NCBI GenBank assembly: GCA_002197995.1
Contig: NGZR01000008.1
Span: 558,001 to 622,000, forward strand
Direction of reading: 5' to 3'
DNA from: Gaeumannomyces sp. JS-464
Taxonomy: Eukaryota; Ascomycota; Sordariomycetes; Magnaporthales; Magnaporthaceae
Length of the DNA stretch: 64,000 bases
In this document: positions 1 through 10,840 of the stretch, one piece after another
Position numbering within the stretch: the stretch's first letter is position 1
How the letters are laid out: each line of letters starts with the position of its first letter
Position numbers and translations under genes: made by a program
The notes under the pieces: model-generated
What the model was told of the DNA's origin: nothing
Database searches by the model: none
Seen by the model: the letters and a program-made list of their open reading frames with translations, nothing else

Positions 1-859
1 CTTCGCCAACGTCATGTGTCTTCCTCGGCGCTTCTACAGGCCAACGTCATGGCATGTCATGCTGCTCGCCGCTCCGCCCCAGTGGCCTCGTCGAAGGTCG
101 TATTGGCATGCAACATGCTTTGGAGAGACCACGCGACCTCCGCAGCTTCCCCACAGGAATCGCATGTCCTGCCGTCGCTTTTGTGCCATGAACCTTAGCA
201 GCCCCAGGACCCGAGGACTTGCCCGATGAAGCAGGCATATAACACGCCGCCAAGAGTCGCCGTCGTCCGTCACCATTGGGGCCTGCTGGAGACTGCTCGG
301 CCCGCTCGGCAGTCGTCACGCGGCTCGGCCACGGCGACGCTGCACCACAACCAAGATCTCCGGCACTTGGCGTCGTTCCGACGGACCCGTTCTTGGCCCC
401 TGGGAGAGGATCAACACACGTTGTCTGCCCGCAAACACGCAAAATCCCGCAGCGGTGTGAGCAAACGAAAATAGCCGATACCACTTGCACGAGTAATTGC
501 TGGAGCCCAGTGCAGCGCCCTTGGTCTGCAGGCAGCGCTGCCCAGCGCCAGACCGACGACGAAAGACCTCTCGGTCAAGCCAAGTCCTAAATCTTGCTGT
601 TGGTTAATAGTACAACCCCGCAGCACCAAGGCAGCAGCTATTCGGCCAAGAGTCTGGGAAGCTGCCCAGGCTTGACTGCTGGTTAAAAGCCACCATCTCC
701 AATAAGTGAGTTGGTGCAGCTTTACGTGCTAATAATCCAAAATGATAGGTGAGGGGCAGTAGTCGAGGGATCAACTCCGCGCGGTTGTGCAATAGCCAGG
801 TAAGACATGGGGGATACAACCCTATTCACAACCCCCTCGGTTCACCTCGCCGACGAGGC
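1..859. other. Left-edge region without a recognisable gene
   Basis: Only short overlapping frames on both strands, none with a recognisable domain, signal peptide or splice pattern. A small direct repeat, CCAACGTCATG, occurs twice within the first 60 bases. The 3' flank of the membrane-protein gene at 860-2149 lies here. I see nothing else I can support. Confidence 0.5.
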
Positions 860-2149
860 TCAGTGCAATTCCGATGGATGTCCAGGGGTTCCCAGAGGGT
901 AGTTCAGCGGAAGCTCGGCCGTCTGTTGCGTCGGTGGCTGCTGAGGGTGCCACTGCTGCTCCTGTTGCTGTCCATAGTTCCGCTGAGCTGGCTGATGATT
1001 ATGCTGGGGGTTCGTAGAGAACCCCTGCGCCGCGGCCACTGGGAGCTGCCCCTGCGCTAGCTTTTGCTGGTTTCTCGCATACGCCCCCGTATCCACGTAC
1101 TGAGATTGCCGGAGGTGGTGCTGACCCGTTGATATAGTAGCTGCAGGATTGGTAGTGGATGTGTGGGCGATCTGTCCTCCTGAACTCTGCTGCGCCTGAT
1201 GCGGCGGGTGCTGATCTCCGTTCTTGGGCCTGCGCGACCTTTGCACGATGAGGCAGATGGCAAATACGACCAACCCAATCACAGCCACGCCTCCGACGGC
1301 GCCACCCACGATCGCGGCGACGGGCGTCGAGGACGACTCCCCGCCTCCTCCCCCGCCGGCGGCCGAGGTTGTCGTGAACATTGTGCTCGTCAGTGTACCC
1401 TGCGTGCTACTCGTGGTCGACGAGCGCGCGCCGCTACTCGTGAGCAGGGCGGGCGGGGTGGCCAGCAGACTCTCGACGCCGGCGGAGCTTTGGCACTGGA
1501 GGATCGAGAAGAGGCGGCTCGGGGTAGCCGAGGTGGAAAAGATGAGGGTATAGCAGGCCGGGCTGGACTCCCAACAGCAGATGGTGCGCGGGCCCTTGCT
1601 GGCGCAGGCGCCGCGCTGCGAGGCCGAGAAGTCGAGGCATGCGGAGAACATGGTTGAAGTGCAGTCGGTGTACTGGCCCGTGCAGCAGTCGATGTTGCCG
1701 ACCCCGTCATTGGTGCAGTATCCTGAGCCCTTGACGCAGGTCACGGCGAGGGCTACAAATGGGTTTTATCGTCAGAACATCGTGCCTAACAAGTGACCGG
1801 AGCGGCAGGTATAACGGGACGACAAAGAAAAGATGGCCGCACATGGATATCCGGAGACGAAGCCGCAAGTGTCGGTACCCATCGAGTAGGGCTGCTGCCG
1901 TTTGAAGAGCTCCATCCGGGCGAAGGCCGGCTTCGGCGCGTCGGTCGGCCGTGGGCTCCATCCTACCCTGGCATCCGGGTTATGCTCCTCCCCTGATATC
2001 GTTGCTGGCGGCGCGGTCTGTCGCGGCGGTCTCCAAGATCCCTCACCCTGCGCGGGACGCAGAGGGTAGAACGCTGCGACCTGGCGAACGAGAACAGAAA
2101 AGAGCAAAAGTCGCCCTAACGACAGTGAATCACGGCGCGTCGAGGCCAT
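860..2149 (-). CDS. Secreted Cys-rich, single-pass membrane protein (MID2/WSC-like architecture)
   Basis: CDS complement(join(860..1752,1798..2149)), 414 aa. The intron at 1753-1797 is only 45 nt (GTCACT...TTGTAG) with a CTGAC branch site, and splicing joins the frames cleanly. The start at 2149 is preferred over an in-frame ATG at 2242 because it opens a good signal peptide (MASTRRDSLSLGRLLLFSVL...). The ectodomain has a TCGF/YTC motif followed by a run of paired cysteines (CTNDG, DCC, TICC), then a Ser/Thr-rich stretch, a poly-Gly segment, one strong transmembrane helix (VAAIVGGAVGGVAVIGLVVF) and a basic, Gln-rich cytoplasmic tail of about 140 residues. This layout is common in fungal wall-stress-sensor-like proteins. 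The Cys pattern resembles a widespread uncharacterised ascomycete family rather than a canonical WSC domain. The role in wall sensing is inferred from architecture only. Confidence 0.72.
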
Positions 2150-2892
2150 CGGGATAGTCGAGGAACCGCGTCCCACGGCGCACTCAGGCTCGTGTGCAAA
2201 ATGGCTGGGAGCAAACGGCGGTAGCAATGGCTCGAGGACCACGGCGATACTTCAAAAGGAAACAGCAGAGGGAAGCAAAAAAGTATATTGAAACGAGTCA
2301 CAACAAAAACTCGGAGCCGAAGAAGCTGAGCCAACCAGAAGGCCAGGGCTGAAGGACTAGCGGCGATGCCACTGGACCAGCCGCTGGCGCGATGGCCCAG
2401 TGGCGTCCAGGATGCGCTCTGCCATGGCCGATGAAGGAGCTAGCACCACCGTTCATGCGAGATTTCGGGGATGTGTGCAGTGCCCGAGTGGCAGGCAGCT
2501 GGACTGAAGACGCACAAGAGGCGCCATCCCGCGCGCCAACCACGAGCGGGGCATCCAGATAGACCAGAGGGATGGGCAAACGCGGCCACTGGGCGCAACA
2601 TCGGATTCCCGCCCTTTCGCTGCAACATTCGTGGCAATCTACGTGGTCTTGTCGATCATGGGGAGAATTGAAGTGGGCGCGAACGAGGTTCAGCCGCAGC
2701 TTGGCGAGATTTGCACATGAGACTTTTTGGACCCAGCCCCGATTACCTAAGCGTCCCAAGCCGCAATAGTGGGCCCACCATACAAAAAGACAAAAGGCGT
2801 GGAGCCTAAATGAGCACGACTTCCTCGGTTTGAATGACCGCAGAAACAATCACGAACAAAATCAAGCAAAATATGAAGCAATCCAAAAAGCT
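2150..2892. other. Intergenic, upstream of the membrane-protein gene
   Basis: Presumed promoter and 5' leader of the minus-strand gene ending at 2149, plus the region up to the tRNA pair. Short ORFs on both strands have no recognisable features. Confidence 0.4.
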
Positions 2893-2958
2893 TGGACAAA
2901 CGGGGAATCGAACCCTCTTCCATGCTAAGGAAGCGTTATACCACTAAACCATTCGCTC
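2893..2958 (-). pseudogene. Degenerate tRNA-Ala copy lacking the intron
   Basis: Near-identical to the intact tRNA at 2977-3061 in the acceptor 3' half, D-arm and anticodon arm. It carries the AGC anticodon in a 7-nt TTAGCAT loop closed by CTTCC/GGAAG, so the 13-nt intron is precisely absent. Six further bases are missing from the variable loop and 5' T-stem, so the T-arm cannot form, and G2 of the acceptor is A, mispairing with C71. It is therefore very unlikely to be a functional tRNA. It sits about 18 nt from the intact copy in the same orientation. Confidence 0.75.
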
Positions 2959-2976
2959 CATATGTTCGGTCAGGAC

Positions 2977-3061
2977 TGGACAAACGGGGAATCGAACCCC
3001 GGACCTCTTCCAAGCGTCGCTGCGATGCTAAGGAAGCGTTATACCACTAAACCATTCGCCC
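2977..3061 (-). tRNA. tRNA-Ala (AGC) with a 13-nt intron
   Basis: The reverse complement folds as a cloverleaf. The acceptor is GGGCGAA/TTTGTCC with discriminator A and the diagnostic G3-U70 wobble pair of alanine tRNAs. The D-arm contains GGTTTAGTGGTATAAC. The anticodon stem is CTTCC/GGAAG with the loop starting TTAGCA, giving anticodon AGC. The T-arm is CGGGG-TTCGATT-CCCCG. The 20 bases between the anticodon-stem halves imply a 13-nt intron after position 37. CCA is not encoded beyond the discriminator, as expected for a eukaryotic nuclear tRNA. Confidence 0.9.
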
Positions 3062-4016
3062 TGTGATTGGTTGGAATGCGCTGGCTGCCGCGCGGCCTTT
3101 CACGTCGAGGAGAGCAAAGTCCGTTACGAGTAAGACCAGATGACATCCACGAAGAGAATAAAGCATAAATCCCTAAAATTCGGCCAAGGGTCCGTGGTGT
3201 TCGAGTCAGGGGTCAAATCTCGTGGCAGCTCCACCAGTCGAGGAGCAGTGTGGACTCCAGCGGGTTGGGATCGTGGGGAAATACCACGCCGAGCATATGA
3301 GTCCCCGCGCAGCCGTCAAAGCTCCAGCTTGCCGCGAGTGCCTGACTCCACCATCAGTGCCGAAGAGCCGCAGGCAAGCCAGAGGGTCAGTCATTGCGCG
3401 ACGGCTACTCTGTATTTCCTAAACAGGCAGAAGCAAGCAGAAGACTGCAGAGAATGGTCGCCCTTTGTCTGTGTGGCAGCGAGCATTTTCTCCCTCGTGC
3501 GGACGGCCCTGGCTCTGGAAGGGGTCTGAATCGGAAGGTGTGATTCTTCCCCAGCATCGTCCATCAGAGAAACCGAAACCTGTGACCTACCCGGCAACCT
3601 AGTGCCGCGAACACGCACCGCGTTGATTTGACATTCCCATATTCAGTCGTCAACCTGGTCCATTTTCCCACAGACCCCTTCAAGCGGGCCGATAGTTCTC
3701 GAGTCCCCCACAACCCGACACGCTCCATGGCAGATGCGCGGCCAAGCGTCATGGCGCCGCAAACCGCTGAAATGACAGGAGATCCACAAGAGCGGCATGG
3801 TCAATGCAAGCACTCAAGAAGGGTGTGAATGCCCACAAAAAAGCAGAGAGAGGGGCTCCATGGGAGCCATTTAAAAGGAACCTTCCTCTCGCCGTCACTG
3901 CAACCATGGAGCAGCTTCCACGTCCGAAGGCAACGGCTCTTTTACGTCCGCTTCATCCACCACGCTCTTTTGTCAAGAACCAGCCCTCGCTCTCTTGATC
4001 CCAACGATAAGCCAAA
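3062..4016. other. Intergenic and promoter region of the NLP gene
   Basis: No gene recognised. A TATA-like TTTAAAAG lies near 3870-3877, about 140 bases before the NLP start codon, followed by a C/T-rich stretch typical of a fungal 5' leader. Confidence 0.4.
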
Positions 4017-4789
4017 ATGTTCGCCAACGCTTTCAAGTTCCTCCTGGTCGCCGCCGCGGCGTCAGGATCCATGGCCGCTCCCCTGGAGCCTCGTGCCGTC
4101 ATCAACCACGACGCCGTCGTGGGTTTCCCCGAGACCGTCCCCGCCGGGCCCATCGGCGCAAACCTGCTCCGCTTCAAGCCTTGGCTCAAGGTCTTTTCCG
4201 GCTGCGTGCCCTTCCCCGCCGTTGACGCCGACGGAAACACGGGGTAAGTCCCTCTTGCTCTCTCCGTCTTGCCTCTGGTGGGACCCACGCTGACCCTCCA
4301 TCCAGCGGCGGCCTCAAAACCTCGGGCGGCTCGTCGAGCGGCTGCTCCAAAAGCCTCGGCCAGGTGTACGCCCGCGCGGGCCAGTACAACGGCCGCTGGG
4401 CGCTGATGTACAGCTGGTACATGCCCAAGGACTCGCCGTCGCCCGGCCTCGGCCACCGCCACGACTGGGAGAACTGCGTGGTCTGGATCGACGACGCCAA
4501 CAGCGCCAACCCCAGCATCGTCGCCATTTCCGCGTCCGGCCACGGCGGCTACCGACGGACCTCGGGCCCCTTCGCGCTCGACGGAACCCGGCCCAAAATC
4601 CGCTACTACAGCCAATGGCCACTCAACCACCAGCTCGGTTTTACCGATGTCAAGGGCGGCGAGCAGCCCCTTATCGCCTGGGAGAGCCTGACCGACGCCG
4701 CCAGGAACGCCCTTTCCACGACCGACTTTGGCGCTGCCGGCGTGCCTTTCAAGGACGACAGCTTTATGAACAATCTGGCCAAGGCATGA
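4017..4789 (+). CDS. Necrosis- and ethylene-inducing NPP1-type protein (NLP)
   Basis: CDS join(4017..4243,4306..4789), 236 aa. The 62-nt intron starts GTAAGT, ends CCAG and has a GCTGAC branch site. A signal peptide occupies about residues 1-20 (FANAFKFLLVAAAASGSMA). The mature protein has the two conserved type-1 NLP cysteines (about Cys63 and Cys89) and the invariant heptapeptide GHRHDWE at about 125-131, whose His/Asp/Glu residues bind the divalent cation and plant sphingolipid head groups in characterised members. The YSWYMPKD segment just before it also fits the family. Length is normal for NLPs (about 230-250 aa), and I see no truncation or missing key residue. NLPs are secreted proteins that damage plasma membranes of dicot plants or act as immune elicitors; non-cytolytic members exist, so toxicity of this one is not proven. 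It neighbours a dead polygalacturonase and an LPMO, suggesting a plant-associated lifestyle. Confidence 0.93.
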
Positions 4790-5186
4790 GGAGCTTGGCT
4801 AAGGGACGACTTATGGAGGAAATATTTATGACATATTTAGTATGAAATTGAATCTTAATTTCTATTTTCTTTTCCTATGGCCGTCCCATATGCTGGTCCT
4901 GTCTGATGAATCCCATCTCCGTCTGACCGGCCATATCTCGGCCTCGAACCCTGATTTTTTGCAAATAGCACAAGACATATGGTTGTATCAGTACGTTTGT
5001 AGGTGACGTACGATTTTACATACGTCACATTCATTCTTAGCGCCCCCAGACTCTATAGGACGGACGCGGCCAAAGACGGTTTTATGGTCCGAAACAGGGG
5101 AAGACATCCCCGCCAGCGCGACCCAACACCCTGGAACCCAAGATGCCGCTGGGCTTGGCTGCCTCTGCCCCTGCTGCCATCGGCCG
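4790..5186. other. Spacer between NLP and polygalacturonase pseudogene
   Basis: An AT-rich 3' flank directly after the NLP stop (about 4800-5040) fits a 3' UTR and polyadenylation region. The 5' end of the decayed polygalacturonase begins somewhere in 5100-5190 but cannot be fixed. Confidence 0.4.
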
Positions 5187-6238
5187 CCGACCTTTTTGCT
5201 CGCGCAGACGTCGCCAGCGAGCGCCGCCGACGGCCTCGCCAAGCTCGAGTCGGCAAAGGCCCCGTGTATCTCCATCACCATATCCGACCTCTCTGTGCCC
5301 GCCCGCTCGACCCTCGATTTGGGCGGCCTGCAAAACGGGACAACAGTAAGCCAGTGAAGATTTTTCCTTCTCGCACAGACCGATTCAAGGCAGACAAAAA
5401 CACGTGCTAACAGCGACACGCCACAGGTCCTCTTCCGGGGAACGACGGCCTTTACGTTTGCCGAGTAGGACGGCCTGCTTGTCTCCGTCTCGAGGACCAA
5501 CATCACCCTCCGCGGCGACCAGGGCTCCGTCCTGGACGGACAGGGCGGCGGCAAGAGGAAGCCGCTCCTCCTCCGGGCCGGGAACGTCAGCGACTCGGTG
5601 TTTGAGGACCTCGCGCTGCGCAACTCGCCCCGCCAAGCCGTCGCGCTCACCAACGTCCGCGGCCTCGCAGCCAGGGGTGTCAGCGTCGACAACCCGGCTG
5701 CGGACCAAAAGGGGCGGTAGGGGCACGATCGGGTTCCAGACCGCGGGCTCGGACTCGGTCAGCACCGAGGGCGCAAAGGTTACGACGCGGGGGGACTGCA
5801 CCGCCGTGACTTCTGGCAGCGTTGGTCTTTATCGCCCCGCCCCCCACAACACTGTGTCAGGCTTGACCTTCTCCGGCACGATCGTCACCGGCGCCCGCGC
5901 CGCCGCCGTGCGCGTCCGCGCCGTCTCGAGCGCGGCCGGTCTGGCTACCGGCGTCACGTACAAAGATATTAGCATCTCGGACACGGCCGGGTTCGGGGTG
6001 CTGGTGGACCAGTCCTTTGGCGGTGGCACGGCAGCCGGGGCGCCGCCCAACGGGGCCGTCGTCGCCAACCTGCTGCTGGATAACTTGGCGGGCTCGGCGG
6101 GGAGCGGCGCGGTTGGCGTCCAGGTCCGCTGTGGGCTGGGGGACTGCCACGACTGAGCTTCAGGGGCGTCAGCGTCACACGGGAGCGGGGAGGGCGGCCG
6201 AGGGTGTCAATGTGCCTGGTAGCATTTCCTGCACATGA
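5187..6238 (+). pseudogene. Endopolygalacturonase (GH28) pseudogene
   Basis: Two exon remnants flank a plausible intron (5346-5426, GTAAGC...ACAG). The frame before the intron reads LAKLESAKAPCISITISDLS and then VPARSTLDLGGLQNGTT, the typical N-terminal beta-helix start of fungal endo-PGs. After the intron VLFRGTTAFTFAE is followed by an in-frame TAG (5466-5468), where family members have Trp (EW-x-GPLV). A second in-frame TAG is at 5718-5720. The homology then continues in another frame (SVSTEGAKV...HNTVSGLTFSG...GVTYKDISISD) up to an LGDCHD stop, and reappears shifted as EGVNVPGSISC near 6238. The segment that normally holds the catalytic Asp pair and the GGHGLSIGS loop is missing or altered: DDC has become GDC and the following 25 or so residues are deleted. 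The active site is therefore gone and this is a real pseudogene, not just a sequencing slip. The TGG-to-TAG change fits RIP-like CpA-to-TpA mutation but does not prove it. Confidence 0.82.
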
Positions 6239-9200
6239 TAGCGAGGAAGGCACGGCGGATTCCACGACAAAAACGGGCAATTGTTTCCTGTTGCTGGCGC
6301 GCTCTTGTCACGGCGGGATGATCCCAATATGTTTGTGACAACGACGCCAAAATGATAAAGCGCGCAATGAATGGGCCCTATGGCTGATCGATCGAAGTAC
6401 CGGATCGAACACTTGCAGCGATAATAGCCGATGAGATTGTAACAGGCTTCTACTTTAGGATCCCCTTATAGTTCCGATTGTTCGAGGGAGGCAAAATTCT
6501 CGGGGTTATTATGGCGTGTAATCTTTCAAAGTTTTGGCGCCGTGATTTCTCGCTGCCAAGTAGGCTCGAACTCTTCTATCACAAAACGGGGGTCGAGCAA
6601 ACACTGGCCTTTACTTGGAAGTCCGCCGTAGCAATTAATAGAGCTTTTCCTCTAAAATCTACTACAAAAATCACGAGAAATACTACGTACCCTCTGCGGA
6701 ACCTTGGAAAGCCATGATGCATATACAATAAGACTTTGCAAGCTATCTCCCTTTAACCCCTTAGGCACCATTGGGAATCTATCATGGTTCAAATCCCGTT
6801 CGCCCCCATGCACCGGGCCGTTTGCATCCAGGGGCTGTGCTACGTGTTGATCCAGTGAAGGCCGGGCAAGAGCCCATGCACCTGCAAGCCCACACCGCTC
6901 TCATACTCCATGTACAGAAAGCAGTTGGGAGGACGAACCTTCAGTGGATGCAAGTGGGCAAGACTGCTAGGTCCTTCTCGGCCGAGATAGTCGAAGAACT
7001 GGGCAGGTGGCAGGTGACTTTGGACGGCGAAGCAATATTGAGCCAGGATCAGCCACCACTACCACACCACACCGCCAGCTCGGGGAACCAAACTTCACAT
7101 GATTCGGGCATGTCTATAAGACGGGCTGTAAGGGCTTCGATCCAATGCTTCGTCGGCCTCATTAAAATCAAGGAGTAGTCCAACCTACCAATCATTACCT
7201 CTACGGAACGACCAAGCAAGTGTGGAAGCCACAACCCGGGATCTTCCGGTGCTCGTCACAGGCCTGGCGCCGCTGTTTCTCGTTCTAATCGACCCTACTG
7301 GTGTAGATGCTGTCCCAGGCCCCCAGACCTCACCCTTATGCACGCGATTCAAGTAGCAACAGCAACGCTAGCGGTCAGCGTCTTTAAGGAGACGCACATT
7401 GCCAAGTCTCAACAAGGGATAGGCGGTGAAGTTGAGCCTTAGGTATGCTTCCATATCTACGGATGGAGAAATGCACGGAAAAATAGATGGAGAAAGGTTT
7501 CAAGGTAAGAAATGCTGCCACCAGCCCTTTTCCCCTGAATCCCTCGGGGAAGTACACAAACAAGAAAAGGCAACAAAGCCGAGGAAGCAGCAACTCGGGG
7601 GTACTTCAAAAGATATTCCGTAGCCCGATTTACTAGATTCTACTGGGAGATGTCGGTGACGTTTGTGTACTTGAGACTAATCACTATGCCACCAAAGAGG
7701 CAGCACTATCTAGAATCAAGTGTGTGATTTCACGGATTGACCAGGGTCGGAGGAATGCCGTGCATTTAAACCCCGGAATCCCTGAGGTGCTCGCAACCCT
7801 AATTACAGTTTCAGGTCAGCCGTCGACGACGTGCTTAGTTGGACGGAGGCAGGCTTCTTTCTCTGGCTCAATCTCCACCAGGACCCAGGTGTTTGTGTAT
7901 TGACGGTTGGACGAGGGGAAAGATGAGACTAGAGGTGGCAGGCCGGGCGTGGATAGACCTCCCCTTTGATGCTATCAAGACATCCTTGCTGCTCGGCGAC
8001 AGGGTAAACAGGCTTATAAGCATTACCCAGGCGTGGTAGTCCCCGCACCGTTTATCTGGACCGTAGCTGGCGGGATGTGAAGATCTTGGGATACAACAGG
8101 GCAGCGGGTGGAGAGCATGCCAGGTCGGTGGGACATTATCCCTCATAAAGGTCACAATATACTGATGTAGAGCTAAACGAGTGCACAACCCCTTACTCGA
8201 ATATCGTTCGAGCAACGCACGTCAACTAATTCCTTCAGCTTGCATCGGTGGTTTTCCATTGTGCGACGGCCCCTGAGCTTGGCGAAATCCCATGATGAGT
8301 TCGTAAACAAGCAAGCAATAAGCGAGCGATGCCAAGATCCTGTCAAATACCACGCTGAGCAGATACGATGCAGTGTCTCTCGGGTACCTGATGGTGGCCA
8401 GGCGCGAGCTGAAGGAAACGGCCAATCCAGTCGTCCATAAGGCCTATCTCTCTCTATTTCAAACGTCTATACATACGAGGTGCGGGAACCTCGCATTGCG
8501 GTAGCCTTGGCGGCCTGCCCCTGAAGCGGTCCTCCCCATTTGCTGTTAAATGCCTAGATCTCCAACAGGACGTCCTGCCCAACGCTCGCTGGAATCCCAC
8601 CAATCGGGCTGCGGGCACAGCACGACATGACGTCGAGCAGCGAAATTGGGACCCCAGCGTCAAGGCTAGCCGAGGGCTGGTGGGGCGTCTGGCCAGGCGG
8701 CTCTGGTGGTTTCAAGATGCTAGTTTCGCCATCTTGGCGTTTTTGATGGGCTGGTTAGCGCCCGGGCTCTATTGGTTGTCCGTGAAGTGCTTTCGGTGGC
8801 CATTTGGGCATTCATGGCAGAGAAATCACGCGGTTCCCGGAGAGGCGCCCCGCTTGCACGCAAATCGAAGGGATGGGACGAAAGAGATCGACGTCCGGGG
8901 TAACCGCCAGACGGTGGATATCGGGTTGCTATACTGCCAAATGCTACACTTTGAGCCTCGTTTTTTCTCCATTCCTGGTGCGCCGTAGATCTCAAAGGTC
9001 TGGTAGCTCGCAAACTATGGTCTGTCGGTTTTTGTTGCTTATTCCTCGTCCCCCGATAATCCTTACACGTAACAAAGGCTGCAGAGGCGGCTCACCATGG
9101 CTAGCCAAGCAGTCAGTGGGCTGGCGGCTTGGCGTTCAAGTCCCAGCGCCCCGTCCAGCGTCTTTTTCCTCGCGCACAGGGGGTCCCATGCAGGCCCTCA

Positions 9201-9489
9201 ATCCTTCCAAGCGGAACCGCCGCCGCAGCTGCGGGACGAGATGCACGGCGTCCGTCCGATGTTCCAGACGGGCCCCCTGGCTCTCCCCGCCCCGTTCCCA
9301 AATTCTCCGGAATGACAGGACGCAGTGGAAGGCGGTGGGAGCGCCGTGGGGCCCACGGCCTCTGCTTGCTGGCCGCATGCCGCCGGCGCCTATCCGCGGA
9401 CCAGGGCTACGGCGATGGAGGGACAGGGAGAACGCCGAGGCGTGTCTGGGGCGGGAGGATCAAGGGGCTGGTTGGGAACACTCGAAGGA
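6239..9489. other. Lower-GC stretch of about 3.2 kb without recognisable genes
   Basis: Compared with the flanks this segment looks richer in A/T and TA dinucleotides, especially 6300-6720 and 7380-8430. It has many stops and only short frames with no domains. It follows the polygalacturonase pseudogene and may hold old, decayed repeat DNA. I could not identify any transposon protein or terminal repeat. The last few hundred bases are the upstream region of the LPMO gene. Confidence 0.4.
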
Positions 9490-9497
9490 TATATAAG
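9490..9497 (+). promoter_or_regulatory. TATA box of the AA9 gene
   Basis: TATATAAG, about 260-270 bases upstream of the start codon at 9761. It is followed by a long C/T-rich leader, a usual arrangement for strongly expressed, inducible fungal genes for secreted enzymes. Confidence 0.6.
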
Positions 9498-9760
9498 CTA
9501 TCCTTCCTCTGCTGCTTGGACTGGATTTGGATCTTCTCTCCCCATCGCACCATCAAGCGTAACCACAGTCGTTCCTTTTCCAGTCCATTCACTCAGTCGT
9601 TCCTTTGCCGTCAGGCTTCTGTTGATTCCCAACTCTCTTTCTCTCTTGCAAGAGCCAGTACTCTCGTTCTCACAGGCCAGACCTTTACTTCTCGTCCACC
9701 ACAGATACAGATCCTATTCTTCCGGCCTTCCCTGCCAGCAAAACCTCAACCACCATCAAG

Positions 9761-10840
9761 ATGAAGTACACCGTCCTCGCCACCGCCCTGGCCATGGCCC
9801 ACCAGGCCTCGGCGCACTACTTCTTCAACAAGCTCATCATCAACGATGTCGAGACGCGCAACGACGAGTATGTGCTCATCAACTCGCGGCAGGCCAAGTA
9901 CAACCCGACCAAGTGGGCGGGCCTGCGCGACAACGCCACGCCCGACGGGCCCGAGATGCGCTGCAACGTGGGCGCGTTCGAGTCGCAGTCGCGCACCAAG
10001 ATCGCCGACGTCAAGGCCGGCGACAAGCTCGGCTTCAAGCTGGCCGTGGGCGCCAGGATGGGCCACCCGGGCCCCAGCTCCGTCTACATGTCCAAGGCGC
10101 CGACCACGGTCGACAAGTACCAGGGCGACGGCTCCTGGTTCAAGGTGTACGAGGACGGCGTGTGCGACAAGTCGGCCGATTTCACCCGCAACGCCTGGTG
10201 CTCGTACGACAAGGACACCATCGAGTTCCGCATACCGCTCGACACGCCCAACGGCGACTACCTGGTGCGCGTCGAGCACATCGGCCTGCACCAGGCGCAT
10301 TTCGGCCAGGCCGAGTTTTACATGAGCTGCGCCCAGGTGCGCGTCACGGGCGGCGGCAACGGCCAGCCGGGCCCCATGGTCAAGTTCCCCGGCGCCTACA
10401 AGAAGGACGACCCATCCTTCAACTTCAGCATCTACAACGGCTTCAAGCCCTATCCCATGCCCGGCCCGGCCGTCTGGACCGGCGGCAACAGCGGCGCCGC
10501 CGGCAACGAGACTGAGCCCGCCCAGCCCCAGCCGCAGAAGCCCACCAGCTCGCTGCCCGCCGCCTCCAAGCCGACCTCCTCTGCCGCCGCCGCTCCCGCT
10601 GTGGGCAAGCCGACCACCACCTCTGCCCCTGCCGCTGGCAAGCCCACCTCCACCTCTGCCCCCGTTGTCGGCCAGCCGACCACCACCTCCGCCCCCGTTG
10701 CTGGCCAGCCCTCCGCCGCCCCTGCCGCCGGCAGCTCGTCCTCGGTCGCCGCTGCCCCCGCTGCCTCGGCCAAGCCCAAGTGCAACAAGAAGGCGCGCCG
10801 CCACGCCAAGGAGCTCCGCATGGTTGAGCAGTCCGAGTAA
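9761..10840 (+). CDS. AA9 lytic polysaccharide monooxygenase with repetitive C-terminal tail
   Basis: Intronless, 359 aa. The signal peptide is cleaved after Ala18, exposing His19 as the N-terminal copper ligand. The second brace histidine is His102 in MGHPGPSS. The second-sphere set follows in LHQAHFGQAEFYMSCAQV: His177 and axial Tyr187. The residue two before that Tyr, usually Gln in AA9 (AQFY), is Glu185 here. The catalytic domain runs to about residue 235 and is followed by a Pro/Ser/Thr/Ala-rich tail with 11-residue repeats (GKPTTTSAPAA and variants), then a basic end with one Cys (KPKCNKKARRHAKE). No CBM1 is present. AA9 enzymes cleave cellulose or other beta-glucans oxidatively outside the cell using copper and O2 or H2O2. 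Substrate and regioselectivity cannot be read from the sequence. Confidence 0.94.
   Translation: MKYTVLATALAMAHQASAHYFFNKLIINDVETRNDEYVLINSRQAKYNPTKWAGLRDNATPDGPEMRCNVGAFESQSRTKIADVKAGDKLGFKLAVGARMGHPGPSSVYMSKAPTTVDKYQGDGSWFKVYEDGVCDKSADFTRNAWCSYDKDTIEFRIPLDTPNGDYLVRVEHIGLHQAHFGQAEFYMSCAQVRVTGGGNGQPGPMVKFPGAYKKDDPSFNFSIYNGFKPYPMPGPAVWTGGNSGAAGNETEPAQPQPQKPTSSLPAASKPTSSAAAAPAVGKPTTTSAPAAGKPTSTSAPVVGQPTTTSAPVAGQPSAAPAAGSSSSVAAAPAASAKPKCNKKARRHAKELRMVEQSE

Noticed and set aside
6758..6810. tRNA-like 3' end (GGTTCAAATCCC followed by CGCCCCCA)
   Set aside because: The T-stem does not pair beyond two bases and there is no matching acceptor 5' strand or D-arm upstream.
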